Below are positions 10,962 to 22,493 of a stretch of 64,000 nucleotides of DNA, in pieces; within the stretch, counting starts at the first letter, position 1; each line of letters starts with the position of its first letter. The position numbers and the translations under genes are program-made. The notes under the pieces are model-generated. The model had not been told where the DNA came from and did not search any database. It saw only the letters and a program-made list of their open reading frames with translations. This DNA comes from Caldalkalibacillus mannanilyticus JCM 10596. Lineage in GTDB: Bacteria; Bacillota; Bacilli; Caldalkalibacillales; JCM-10596. Location of the stretch: contig NZ_BAMO01000002.1 in NCBI RefSeq assembly GCF_000615945.1, positions 1 to 64,000 of the forward strand. Reading direction: 5' to 3'.

Positions 10962-10995
10962 AGTAGCGTCCTTAGATGAAAGGGCGTTGCTTTTT
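10962..10995 (+). terminator. Terminator of the his operon
   Basis: AGTAGCGTCCTT pairs with AAGGGCGTTGCT with G-T pairs and is followed by a run of five T. Confidence 0.7.
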
Positions 10996-11083
10996 GTGTT
11001 CTGCGATTCCTTTTACTAGGAAAAGTTCTAGAGGTTATGGTATACTTTTGACAAACTATCAGAGATTGATCATGGAGGAAAAT

Positions 11084-13779
<2,696 letters not shown>

Positions 13780-13877
13780 GTGTAACATAGTTTTAATGCT
13801 TCTGTAACATTCTTGAAATATTTCTGGGGTACAATGTAATTAAGTAATTGACCCCCTTTTTTAAAATATATGACTTT

Positions 13878-13910
13878 GACGCAAGAGAAAGTTTCTCTTG
13901 CGTCCTTTTT
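13878..13910 (+). terminator. Terminator after trxB
   Basis: GACGCAAGAGAAA and TTTCTCTTGCGTC form a near-perfect stem followed by a T run. Confidence 0.85.
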
Positions 13911-13954
13911 TTGCTTGAATGCAACTTTGGTGGTATTCTTATTGTAGAGGTGAC

Positions 13955-14413
13955 ATGTCAGTGCAAAGAATAACAAACTGTATCTTAATCGATCAAGAAA
14001 AGAAGAAAGTTCTATTATTAAAAAAACCGAGAAGGGGCTGGTGGGTTGCTCCGGGTGGTAAGATGGAGCCCTTAGAAACAGTCACCGAATCAGTGATACG
14101 AGAATATAAAGAAGAGACTGGACTCACAATAAAAAATCCCGAGCTTAGAGGAGTTTTTACCATCATCGTCGAAGATAAAGGAGAGGTTGTAGATGAGTGG
14201 ATGATGTTCACATTTGTAGCCTACCATTCTGAAGGTCAAATGTTAACGGATTCACCAGAAGGGGATCTCTCTTGGGTAGAATTGGATCAAATCGCCTCCT
14301 TACCCAAAGCGAAGGGAGATCAGGTTTACTTTGACCATATCTTAAAGCATCATGATCTTTTCATTAAAAAATTCCGTTATACTCCCGAATATGAACTAAT
14401 CGATCATGAATAG
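13955..14413 (+). CDS. Nudix hydrolase, YvcI-like
   Basis: Pyrophosphohydrolase of the Nudix superfamily. The full box GGKMEPLETVTESVIREYKE continues into ETGL near residues 34-57, with all catalytic glutamates present. 152 residues from ATG 13955, chosen because an AGAGGTG site precedes it. The substrate is not deducible; the family is often called 8-oxo-dGTP diphosphatase, but yvcI-type genes upstream of rapZ have broader possibilities, including RNA 5' ends. Confidence 0.88.
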   Translation: MSVQRITNCILIDQEKKKVLLLKKPRRGWWVAPGGKMEPLETVTESVIREYKEETGLTIKNPELRGVFTIIVEDKGEVVDEWMMFTFVAYHSEGQMLTDSPEGDLSWVELDQIASLPKAKGDQVYFDHILKHHDLFIKKFRYTPEYELIDHE

Positions 14414-14425
14414 GAGGTTGTTGCA

Positions 14426-15298
14426 ATGGAAAAGAAATCAATACAGTTAGTCATTATCACAGGAATGTCTGGAGCTGGAAAGACAGTAGCTGTTCAGAGT
14501 CTAGAAGATTTAGGATATTTTTGTGTAGATAATCTCCCTCCTATATTGATCCCGAAATTCATAGAACTCATGGAACAAACAGGTTCCTCCATGAGCAAAG
14601 TGGCGCTTGTCTTAGATTTAAGAGCAAGAGAGTTTTTTGATTCGCTATTTAATGCCATTGATGATCTGGAAAAGAAAGAATTCTTTCATTACCAAATTTT
14701 ATTCCTTGATGCCAGTGACGAAGCTCTGGTAAAAAGATATAAGGAAACAAGAAGAAGGCATCCCTTGGCTAAAACTGGACTTCCGCTAGAAGGGATTCAG
14801 CAGGAGAGGAAACTTCTCGAAGAACTAAAGGGAAGAGCACAGCAAACGCTGGATACCTCTAATTTAAAACCAGCTCAATTACGAGAGAAGATCATTCATC
14901 GTTTTACGGATCAAGAGCAAAATAAATTAACGGTAAATGCGATGTCGTTTGGTTTTAAATACGGAATTCCCATTGATGCTGATCTAGTTTTTGATGTTCG
15001 GTTCTTACCTAATCCGCACTATATTGCTGAGATGAGACCGAAAACAGGCTTGGAAGAAGAAGTTTCTACATATGTATTAAAATGGACAGAAACACAAACT
15101 TTTATCAAAAAACTAGAAGAGATGCTTACCTTTCTATTGCCTCATTATCAAAGAGAAGGAAAAAGTCAGGTTGTCATTGCCATTGGTTGTACGGGTGGAA
15201 AACATCGATCTGTCACACTCGCTGAATATATTCATAAAAGATTTGCAGATGAATACACCACTCGCGTCAGTCATCGAGATATTACCAAAGATAAGTGA
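14426..15298 (+). CDS. rapZ: RNase adapter RapZ/YvcJ, nucleotide-binding protein
   Basis: P-loop protein of 290 residues with [11 protein letters not shown] near residues 12-22 and the C-terminal signature [19 protein letters not shown] near 250-268. In E. coli the homologue guides RNase E to GlmZ; in B. subtilis YvcJ is a GTPase/ATPase linked to competence. GGAGG precedes ATG 14426. It is followed directly by yvcK and whiA, the universal Firmicute order. Confidence 0.95.
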   Translation: MEKKSIQLVIITGMSGAGKTVAVQSLEDLGYFCVDNLPPILIPKFIELMEQTGSSMSKVALVLDLRAREFFDSLFNAIDDLEKKEFFHYQILFLDASDEALVKRYKETRRRHPLAKTGLPLEGIQQERKLLEELKGRAQQTLDTSNLKPAQLREKIIHRFTDQEQNKLTVNAMSFGFKYGIPIDADLVFDVRFLPNPHYIAEMRPKTGLEEEVSTYVLKWTETQTFIKKLEEMLTFLLPHYQREGKSQVVIAIGCTGGKHRSVTLAEYIHKRFADEYTTRVSHRDITKDK

Positions 15299-15306
15299 GG
15301 TGGAGT

Positions 15307-16269
15307 ATGCAACAGGGGAAGCGTAAAAAGATTGTGGTTATTGGAGGAGGGACCGGCTTAGCTACCATCCTAAGAGGACTAAAGACTGTCAATATAGAAA
15401 TCACAGCGATTGTCACTGTAGCCGACGATGGAGGTAGTTCAGGTATTCTTCGAGAAGAGATGAATATGCCGCCTCCTGGTGATGTTCGTAATGTTCTGGT
15501 GGCGCTTGCAGACAAAGAACCTCTGCTACAAAGTCTATTCCAACACCGTTTCCGCAATGGGAATGGATTAGCCGGGCATAGTTTGGGTAATCTTTTAATA
15601 GCAGGAATGCAGGAAATCACAGGAGATTTTGTGACGGCTGTAAAGGCATTAAGCCGAGTATTAGCGGTCAGAGGAAATGTATTACCTGCGGCGAACTCAA
15701 GTATTCGCTTAGTAGCTGAAATGGCAGATGGAAGCATTGTTGTCGGAGAATCCAATATCCCCAAGGTAAATAAAAAAATTCATAAAGTCATGTTAGAACC
15801 CGCAGACATTGAAGCGCTTCCAGAGGCGGTTCAAGCCATTGAGGAGGCTGACATGATTTTAGTAGGACCGGGGAGCTTGTATACAAGTATCATCCCTAAT
15901 TTGTTAGTACAAGAGATTCAACAGGCTCTCAGGGATAGCCAAGCTCAGAAGATTTATGTTTCCAATGTGATGACTCAACCTGGAGAAACAGACGGATATA
16001 CTGTAAGAGATCATATACAGGCAATCTATGAGCATATTCAATTTCCGCTTTTTCAGAAGGCGATCGTAAATAATGGTGAGATCCCTCTAAATATTTTAAA
16101 AAAGTATGAACGCAAAAGTGCTGTTCCAGTTCGATATCATGCTGGAAGCTTAGAGGATTTAGAGATTGAAGTTATAGAAGATCAATTATTCTTGGCGGAT
16201 GACTATCTTAGGCATGACGCCGGGAAAGTTACACAAATTGTGTTACAATGCATAAATGGAATGGATTGA
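15307..16269 (+). CDS. yvcK: Gluconeogenesis factor YvcK (CofD-like)
   Basis: CofD-like nucleotide-sugar-binding protein needed for growth on gluconeogenic carbon and for correct cell shape in B. subtilis. The N-terminal VVIGGGTGLATILRGLK near residues 9-25 and VADDGGSSGILREE near 39-52 are diagnostic. ATG 15307 is preferred over an in-frame GTG at 15295 because GAGGTGGAG lies just upstream of it. 320 residues. Confidence 0.94.
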   Translation: MQQGKRKKIVVIGGGTGLATILRGLKTVNIEITAIVTVADDGGSSGILREEMNMPPPGDVRNVLVALADKEPLLQSLFQHRFRNGNGLAGHSLGNLLIAGMQEITGDFVTAVKALSRVLAVRGNVLPAANSSIRLVAEMADGSIVVGESNIPKVNKKIHKVMLEPADIEALPEAVQAIEEADMILVGPGSLYTSIIPNLLVQEIQQALRDSQAQKIYVSNVMTQPGETDGYTVRDHIQAIYEHIQFPLFQKAIVNNGEIPLNILKKYERKSAVPVRYHAGSLEDLEIEVIEDQLFLADDYLRHDAGKVTQIVLQCINGMD

Positions 16270-16286
16270 AAGCGAGGTGACCTTCC

Positions 16287-17213
16287 ATGTCCTTTGCTGC
16301 GCAAACCAAGAAAGAATTAACAGGGCTTTTGTTAAAGGACTGCTGCAAGAAGGCAGAGCTTGCCGCTTTGTTGCGAATGAATGGAGCTCTGTCTTTCTCG
16401 CAAAAAAGAATGATAGTGGATATTACGACAGAAAATGCAGCGATTGCTCGTAAAATATATAGCTCGGTCAAAGATGTCTACGGCATTACGGCAGAATTAT
16501 TAGTTCGAAAGAAGATGCGTCTAAAGAAGAACAATGTCTATGTGGTCCGTATCACAAACCAAGTAAAAGAAATACTAGAAGATCTAGATATAGTATCAGA
16601 AAATTTTGAGATTAACAGAGCGATCTCCCATGATATCGTCAAGAGATCCTGTTGTAAAAGATCCTACTTACGTGGCTCGTTCTTAGCAGGTGGATCGGTT
16701 AACCACCCCGACTCTTCTTCGTATCATTTAGAGATTTTCACGAATTATGAAGAGCATGGCAGAGCCTTGATTGAACTTATCAAACACTTTCATATTCAGG
16801 CAAAATTAATCGAGCGAAAGAAGGGCTATGTTCTCTACATCAAAGAAGGAGAGAAAATTACTCAATTTCTGAACATTATCGGAGCTCATCAAGCCCTTTT
16901 TCAATTTGAAGATGCTAGAATTATGAAGGATATGAGGAACTCCGTCAATCGGCTGGTTAACTGTGAAACAGCGAATCTAAATAAAACAGTGGTTGCTTCA
17001 ATGCGACAGCTTGAAAATATAATGTTAATTGAAGAGCGCATGGGACTTGATCAGCTCCCGGAAAAGCTTAGGGAGATTGCTTTGATACGTAAACAGCATC
17101 CAGATGTAAATCTAAAAGAACTGGGTGAACTGCTTCCAAGTGGAAAAGTAAGCAAATCAGGAATCAATCACAGATTTCGAAAAATAGACGAAATTGCCGA
17201 GAAATTAAGGTAA
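16287..17213 (+). CDS. whiA: Sporulation/division regulator WhiA
   Basis: DNA-binding protein with an N-terminal LAGLIDADG-like domain (degenerate homing endonuclease fold) and a C-terminal helix-turn-helix (residues about 255-305, containing [20 protein letters not shown]). In B. subtilis it influences division and chromosome segregation. 308 residues is normal. It begins 17 bases after yvcK behind a GAGGTGA site. Confidence 0.95.
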   Translation: MSFAAQTKKELTGLLLKDCCKKAELAALLRMNGALSFSQKRMIVDITTENAAIARKIYSSVKDVYGITAELLVRKKMRLKKNNVYVVRITNQVKEILEDLDIVSENFEINRAISHDIVKRSCCKRSYLRGSFLAGGSVNHPDSSSYHLEIFTNYEEHGRALIELIKHFHIQAKLIERKKGYVLYIKEGEKITQFLNIIGAHQALFQFEDARIMKDMRNSVNRLVNCETANLNKTVVASMRQLENIMLIEERMGLDQLPEKLREIALIRKQHPDVNLKELGELLPSGKVSKSGINHRFRKIDEIAEKLR

Positions 17214-17242
17214 AATCTATTTTTTGATCTGGTAATCAATGC

Positions 17243-17248
17243 TATAAT
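17243..17248 (+). promoter_or_regulatory. Extended -10 promoter of crh
   Basis: TATAAT is preceded by TGC, giving the TGnTATAAT form, 51 bases before the crh start codon. A well-spaced -35 element is not obvious. Confidence 0.5.
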
Positions 17249-17298
17249 AAATAAAAATTCATAATCAATTGGTAGTAATTAGAAGGAGGATGAACGGT

Positions 17299-17556
17299 AT
17301 GGTGAGTGAAAAAGTAGTTGTGAAGTTAAAAACAGGCCTACAGGCAAGACCTGCTGCTCTATTTGTTCAAGAAGCAAATCGCTTTTCTGCTGATATATTT
17401 GTAGAAAAAGAGGATAAAAAAGTGAATGCAAAAAGCATCATGGGAATTATGAGCTTAGCTATTAGCTCAGGCAAGGAAATTGTCATTATTGCTGACGGAA
17501 ACGATGCTGAGCAAGCGGTATCAAGCTTGACTGCTTTTGTTTCGAAAGAAGAATAG
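17299..17556 (+). CDS. crh: HPr-like catabolite repression protein Crh
   Basis: 85-residue HPr paralogue. The position that is the phosphotransfer His15 in HPr is Gln here (TGLQARPA), so it cannot work in the sugar phosphotransferase system, while Ser46 in NAKSIMG is kept. That combination defines Crh, which after phosphorylation by HprK acts as co-repressor with CcpA. ATG 17299 follows AAGGAGG. It sits after whiA as in B. subtilis. Confidence 0.95.
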   Translation: MVSEKVVVKLKTGLQARPAALFVQEANRFSADIFVEKEDKKVNAKSIMGIMSLAISSGKEIVIIADGNDAEQAVSSLTAFVSKEE

Positions 17557-17561
17557 CACAT

Positions 17562-17600
17562 AAAAAAGAGTGATCATTCACATAATAATCACTCTTTTTT
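17562..17600. terminator. Bidirectional terminator between crh and clpP
   Basis: AAAAAAGAGTGAT and ATCACTCTTTTTT form a perfect 13-bp stem with A and T tracts on both sides, serving the converging genes crh (+) and clpP (-). Confidence 0.9.
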
Positions 17601-17638
17601 ATTTACATTTTTATTTCACTCTTATGGAATATACTGTA

Positions 17639-18231
17639 TTATTTAGTAGTAGGAGTCGTCGTAATAACCTCATCGACCAAACCGTATTCTTTTGCTTCTT
17701 GAGCGGTCATGAAATTATCACGATCTGTATCTTTTTCGATTCGCTCTAGTGGTTGCCCTGTACGTTCAGCTAAGATTTTATTCAAGCTATCTCTCATTTG
17801 AATAATTCGTTTGGCGTGGATTTGAATATCCGTTGCTTGCCCTTGAGTTCCCCCTAGTGGCTGATGAATCATAACTTCGGCATTAGGCAGAGCAAAGCGT
17901 TTTCCTTTCTCACCAGCGGATAAAAGAAAAGCACCCATAGAAGCAGCAAGACCAATACAAATTGTAGATACCTTTGGCTTAATGTGTTGCATGGTATCAT
18001 AAATAGCCATACCAGCAGTAATGGAGCTCCAGGACTATTAATGTATAGAGAAATATCTTTTTCAGGATCGTCAGCTGCTAAGAATAAAAGCTGTGCAACA
18101 ACCGCATTCGCTACTTGATCATCAATGGCTGTACCTAAAAAGATGATGCGATCTTTTAATAATCGTGAGTAAATATCATAAGCACGCTCCCCACGGTTGG
18201 TTTGCTCAATAACTGTAGGCACTAAATACAT
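17639..18231 (-). pseudogene. clpP: ATP-dependent Clp protease proteolytic subunit (frameshifted as read)
   Basis: Serine protease core of the ClpCP/ClpXP machines. With one base restored the product is 197 residues, the length of B. subtilis ClpP, with nucleophile Ser in GLAASMGAF, His in MIHQPLGG and Asp in DRDNF. As read, NSPGG breaks: GGAGCTCC near 18023-18033 lacks one G or C that would give Gly-Gly-Ser. Start ATG 18231 lies 8 bases after GGAGG. Because ClpP is so conserved and otherwise intact, a sequencing error is likelier than gene loss. A CtsR operator lies upstream. Confidence 0.93.
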
Positions 18232-18288
18232 CTTCATAACCTCCTTGAAATAAACAACTATTATCATCTTCTTTATCTTACAACAAAA

Positions 18289-18305
18289 GGTCAAAAAAGG
18301 TCAAA
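18289..18305 (-). promoter_or_regulatory. CtsR operator of clpP
   Basis: GGTCAAA-AAA-GGTCAAA on the + strand matches the CtsR heptad direct repeat (RGTCAAANANRGTCAAA) at every fixed position. It lies 58-74 bases upstream of the clpP start, and the complementary strand offers TTGACC as a -35-like element inside the operator. CtsR represses Clp genes until heat stress. Confidence 0.88.
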
Positions 18306-18328
18306 TATTTTGAAGGGAATGTAAACAA

Positions 18329-20080
18329 ATGAATCATTATATGGAACGCTTTAATCAGTGGATGCAACATCCAGAACTAGATCCAGAAATCAAAGCCGAG
18401 CTTGTTCGTATTCAAGAGAATGAGAAAGAAATCGAAGAACGCTTCTATACTCAGCTTTCTTTTGGAACAGGTGGTCTCCGTGGCGAGATCGGAGCAGGAA
18501 CAAATCGTATGAACCGTTACATCATCCGTAAAGCGACACTAGGACTTTCACAGTATGTACATAAAAAGGAAGATAAAAACCCATCTGATCAAAAAAGTGT
18601 GGTAATTGCTTATGATTGTCGCCATAAATCACCTGAATTTGCGGAGGAAGCAGCGTTAACGCTAGCTCACCAAGGAATCAGAGCCTATGTCTATCCAGCT
18701 TTGCGTTCTACTCCACAGCTTTCCTTCACTGTCCGAAAATTAAAAGCGGATGCAGGAATCATGATTACAGCCAGTCACAATCCTCCAGAATATAATGGAT
18801 ATAAAGCCTATGGCAATGATGGAGCTCAATTAAACCTAGAGGATGCAGATGAGGTCATTCGTTACGTTAATCAAGTTGAGAATGAATTAGAAGTAAAAAT
18901 AATGGATAAACAGGCAGCAATAGAACAACAGCTTCTTGTCTATCTTGATAATACATTAGATCAGCAATATATAGATTATGTGTCTTCTCTAGCGATAGAA
19001 ACAGAGATGATCCGAGAGATGGCGGAGCAATATAAAATCGTCTTTACCCCGTTTCATGGCACAGGATTATTTCCGGTTGAAAAGGTGCTGGATAAGGTTG
19101 GATTTAAAAAGGTAAAAATCATGGAAGAGCAGGCTGTTCCAGACCCTAATTTCTCCACTGTGAAATCTCCGAATCCTGAAGAACATGCAGCGTTTGAACT
19201 AGCCATTCGTTATGCGAAAGAGCATGGAGCCGATATGATCATGGGAACCGATCCCGATGCCGACCGAATGGGAGTCGTGGTGCAAAATAAAGCAGGTGAA
19301 TATGTTGTCCTCACAGGAAACCAAACGGGGGCTTTGCTTCTACATTATTTACTTTCAAGGAAGAAAGAAAGAGGGACTCTGCACCCCCAAGATACGATAT
19401 GCAAAACCATCGTAACTTCAGAAATGGGACGTGTGATTGGAGAAGCATTTGGTGTGCAGACAATCGATACCTTAACAGGCTTTAAATTTATCGGAGAAAA
19501 AATTCGCCAGTTCTATGAGAATGGAACGGGAAGATATTTGTTTGGATATGAGGAAAGCTATGGTTATTTAGTGGGGGATGAAGTAAGAGATAAGGATGCG
19601 ATTCAAGCTGTCTTGCTTTCTGCTGAAATGGGAGCTTATTATAAATCGAAGGGCATGACTCTGCTCGATGCTTTAGAAGAGTTATATCAAGAGCATGGCT
19701 ACTTTAAAGAAGATACGATCTCCATTACGCTTAAAGGGAAGGAAGGGGTACAGAAAATCGTAGAAGCGATTGATCACCTCCGCTCAAACCCTGTTACGCA
19801 GTGCGCTTCTCAATCTGTTGAGATGATTGAGGATTACAAAAAGCAAGAAAGAACAATTTATACAGCAGATGGCACAGTAGAAGGTGTAGAGCAGATCCTC
19901 TTACCGCAATCGAATGTCGTCAAGTATTTCTTGAAGAACGGTGCTTGGTTCTGCGTGCGTCCTTCAGGAACGGAACCCAAATTGAAGATTTACATTGGTG
20001 TCCGAGGAAGATCTGAACAAGAATCTCTCTTTCAAATGGCAGAGATCAAAGAGGAAATTGCACGAGTCATTCCTCTATAA
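18329..20080 (+). CDS. pgcA: Phosphoglucomutase/phosphomannomutase (PgcA type)
   Basis: Alpha-D-phosphohexomutase of 583 residues that interconverts glucose 1- and 6-phosphate for cell-wall and glycolipid precursors. The phosphoserine loop is TASHNPPEYNGYK near residues 148-160, the magnesium loop GTDPDADRMG near 308-317, the sugar-binding loop GYEESYGYL near 412-420 and the phosphate-binding RPSGTEPKLK near 550-559. It is divergent from clpP, so the CtsR site may also fall near its promoter. Confidence 0.93.
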   Translation: MNHYMERFNQWMQHPELDPEIKAELVRIQENEKEIEERFYTQLSFGTGGLRGEIGAGTNRMNRYIIRKATLGLSQYVHKKEDKNPSDQKSVVIAYDCRHKSPEFAEEAALTLAHQGIRAYVYPALRSTPQLSFTVRKLKADAGIMITASHNPPEYNGYKAYGNDGAQLNLEDADEVIRYVNQVENELEVKIMDKQAAIEQQLLVYLDNTLDQQYIDYVSSLAIETEMIREMAEQYKIVFTPFHGTGLFPVEKVLDKVGFKKVKIMEEQAVPDPNFSTVKSPNPEEHAAFELAIRYAKEHGADMIMGTDPDADRMGVVVQNKAGEYVVLTGNQTGALLLHYLLSRKKERGTLHPQDTICKTIVTSEMGRVIGEAFGVQTIDTLTGFKFIGEKIRQFYENGTGRYLFGYEESYGYLVGDEVRDKDAIQAVLLSAEMGAYYKSKGMTLLDALEELYQEHGYFKEDTISITLKGKEGVQKIVEAIDHLRSNPVTQCASQSVEMIEDYKKQERTIYTADGTVEGVEQILLPQSNVVKYFLKNGAWFCVRPSGTEPKLKIYIGVRGRSEQESLFQMAEIKEEIARVIPL

Positions 20081-20106
20081 AAATTGTTAGCACAATAAGA
20101 CTAGTT

Positions 20107-20142
20107 GAGGCGTTACATGTCATATTGACATTGTAACGCCTC
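20107..20142. terminator. Strong hairpin between convergent genes
   Basis: GAGGCGTTACA-TGTCA pairs with TGACA-(T)-TGTAACGCCTC around a three-base loop. It lacks a clear T tract on either side, so it could be a terminator of modest strength or an RNA-stabilising hairpin for pgcA and the bactofilin gene. Confidence 0.6.
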
Positions 20143-20163
20143 GCTTCATCATGACGATAAGAT

Positions 20164-20553
20164 TTATTGTTGTAATGGTTCAACGGTAGCAAGGACAGTG
20201 GTTTTGGATGGAGCGGCTTGCATGGTGCTTCTGCCATTGAAGATGGCACCTTGCTCAATCTCAATGGAGGCTGCATGAATATCTCCTGTTAAGTGAGAGG
20301 TGCTTGCGAGCTGCACTCGCTCTTGAATGAACATATTGCCCTCTACTGTGCCTTCAATGGTTATGCTTTTGGAATGGATATCTCCTTGGATTTCGCCTGT
20401 TTTTCCAATAATAATATGTCCTTCCGATTTTACTTCGCCAATAATTTTGCCATCAATACGCAGAGTGCTTTTTGAGCTAAGCACTCCTTCCAATGTAGTT
20501 TCAGTTCCGATGATCGTATGTATTTTATCACTTTGTATTTTCTTTCCGAACAA
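20164..20553 (-). CDS. Bactofilin family protein, copy 1
   Basis: 129-residue bactofilin: a right-handed beta-helix core with recurring glycine/isoleucine pattern (IDGKIIGEV, GHIIIGKTG, EGTVEGN) that polymerises into cytoskeletal filaments near the membrane. It overlaps the 3' end of the M23 peptidase gene by 26 bases. The neighbouring copy at 22083 is clearly paralogous. Bactofilin-peptidase pairs shape the cell wall in other bacteria. Confidence 0.9.
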   Translation of the reverse strand: MFGKKIQSDKIHTIIGTETTLEGVLSSKSTLRIDGKIIGEVKSEGHIIIGKTGEIQGDIHSKSITIEGTVEGNMFIQERVQLASTSHLTGDIHAASIEIEQGAIFNGRSTMQAAPSKTTVLATVEPLQQ

Positions 20554-21537
20554 GAAAATTCTCTCCTTTTATATATTGAGTTGGATTCATTACTTTGCCG
20601 TCCAAATGAACTTCATAATGAAGATGGACACCTGTACTTCTTCCCGTGCTGCCCATTCTCCCAATAATCTCTCCTTTTGTTACAATATCTCCTTCAGCTA
20701 CTTCATAGGAGCTAAGATGAGAATAGCTTGTCTTATAGCCATTCCCATGGTTAATAATGATCTGCTTCCCGTAGCCACTATTCACTTTGGCTGAAATCAC
20801 GGTACCATTTGCTGTAGCATAAACGGGTGCGGCATATTGATCAACAAAATCAATTCCGTTATGCATTCTTTTTTGACCGTGAAAGGGATCTTTTCTCCAG
20901 CCGAAGGAAGAGCTGATCCTGCCATTTGAAGGTGGAATGGAAGGAATGAATTGAGATAAGAGCTCTTCTTTTTCGATATGTTCTTTTAAAGCCACTAAAT
21001 TTTTATGCTGTATTTCTGCTGTGTTTTTCATCCGTTGAAGTTTTTTTTTACCTCTTCAAGCTGTGAAAAGCTATCGATATGCCCTCCTTTTTTTGCTGTA
21101 TCCTGATTGGAGATCCGAACAGAGGACGTTTTAATAGCCAACTCATCGATTGTTGAGGAATGAAGGCTAGTAGCCTCTCCATTTCGCAGTTCTTTTTCTA
21201 AGCCTTGCATTTCCTTCAACCACTCTTGAAGTTCATCTATATCCTGATGCAGGTCGATCATCTGGTCAGTGATCTCATGAAGCTGTGCCTTTAATCGAGA
21301 GTTTTCAGACTCGATAAGAGTCAATTCATCAACGTTATGTTGCAGGGAATGATTCATGGACCACAAATAGTAGCAGCTAATCAACACAGAGCTTAGAATA
21401 AAGAGGGCAAAAGATATTCCTATGATCGCTGAAAGAAATTGAATCCTATACGATAAGACTTCTCCATTTCGATGAGGAACGAGCTGGAGAGTCCACCATT
21501 GACCTTTTTTCTTCAATTGATCCCACTCCTCGAACAA
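20528..21537 (-). pseudogene. M23 family peptidase, copy 1 (frameshifted as read)
   Basis: Membrane-anchored cell-wall endopeptidase. The N-terminal part (from ATG 21537) has a short basic cytosolic segment, one transmembrane helix near residues 37-58 and a coiled coil; the C-terminal LytM domain keeps HNGIDFVD and HLHYEVH zinc ligands. The two halves are out of frame by one base at an A9 run (T9 on + at 21041-21049); one extra A restores a single 336-residue protein aligned with the intact copy at 22444. I think the break is a sequencing error, though slippage in a long A run could be real. Confidence 0.85.
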
Positions 21538-21732
21538 GGGTAATATCTTACATGAATTAATGATCGTTCATAGTTACAGTTTGTATTTTTTAGTTAAATT
21601 ATTCATAGAGAAATAAATCAATAGGATTTTTGTTTAGAAAAAGGAGAGGGGTGGTGTAATGAGAGGGAAGAGAAAGGTTTCTCATGGTATACTATTACAA
21701 AAGATATTGTGTGAAAAAAGGAGAGCTGAAAA

Positions 21733-21969
21733 TTGGAAGAAACGCTTGTTTATTTAATCATGTCTACCATCATAGTCTTCTTAGTGCACACGAATTTGAT
21801 CCTAGTAAGCTTTGTTTTGAAGTATCGTAACTCGAAGAATTATGAGCGGTTTGGTGGTTTTTTTAAGCCTCATGTTGAACTTTATAGGGGGAGTTTATCT
21901 AGGGCGATGCTGCTTCCTGTTCTTGTGTCAGTGGCTTGGTTTTCATTTTTGTTCTTGTTAAATAGGTAA
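21733..21969 (+). CDS. Small two-helix membrane protein
   Basis: 78 residues with two hydrophobic helices at about residues 6-29 and 57-76 and a basic loop between them. TTG 21733 has an AGGAG site 9 bases upstream. It lies divergent between the two peptidase-bactofilin operons. I do not recognise the family. Confidence 0.6.
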   Translation: MEETLVYLIMSTIIVFLVHTNLILVSFVLKYRNSKNYERFGGFFKPHVELYRGSLSRAMLLPVLVSVAWFSFLFLLNR

Positions 21970-22082
21970 GTGTGAACAGTGTGGGAGCATGAGTAGAACA
22001 AGGGGAGGATGTAGCTGCTAGCATACATAATATACATATACACATATACACATAGATACAGATACATCCTGTGCTTAGGTTC

Positions 22083-22493
22083 TTATTTATCCTTATTTTT
22101 GGTTTTGCTAGACTCTGGAGTAGTGTGTTGGGACATAGAGCTTTTTCCGTTAAAAATAGCTCCCTGCTCAATTTCAATAGAGGTTGAACGAATGTCTCCA
22201 GTGAGGTTGGAACTACTTACAAGATGAACTCCGTCTGTAACGGTGATATTTCCTTCTACTGTACCTTCAAGGGTCACGCTTGCCGAGTGAATATCTCCCG
22301 TGACTTTTCCTGATTTTCCTATCACGATATGTCCTTCGGTTTTCAATTCTCCTTCTACTTCTCCATCAATTCGTATTGAATCCTTCGTGCTTATTTTTCC
22401 TTCTATTTTGGTTCCAGGACCTATAATTGTATGTATCTGTACCTTATCGATTGGCTGTTTCTTTCCCAACAAGAGTCTTCTCTCCTTTGACAT
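22083..22493 (-). CDS. Bactofilin family protein, copy 2
   Basis: 136-residue paralogue of the bactofilin at 20164, sharing the segments IDGEVEGELKTEGHIVIGKS and SIEIEQGAIFNG. It overlaps the upstream peptidase gene by 50 bases, so the two are translationally coupled. The C-terminal tail is polar and lysine-rich, unlike copy 1. Confidence 0.92.
   Translation of the reverse strand: MSKERRLLLGKKQPIDKVQIHTIIGPGTKIEGKISTKDSIRIDGEVEGELKTEGHIVIGKSGKVTGDIHSASVTLEGTVEGNITVTDGVHLVSSSNLTGDIRSTSIEIEQGAIFNGKSSMSQHTTPESSKTKNKDK

Noticed and set aside
21041-21049. Phase variation of the first M23 peptidase by the A9 tract
   Set aside because: Possible in principle, but many other genes in the window show the same kind of single-base loss in short runs, so a sequencing error explains it better.
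22020-22075. Tandem repeat array of ACATATAC-like units
   Set aside because: Only a few imperfect units in an AT-rich intergenic spot; no sign of function.
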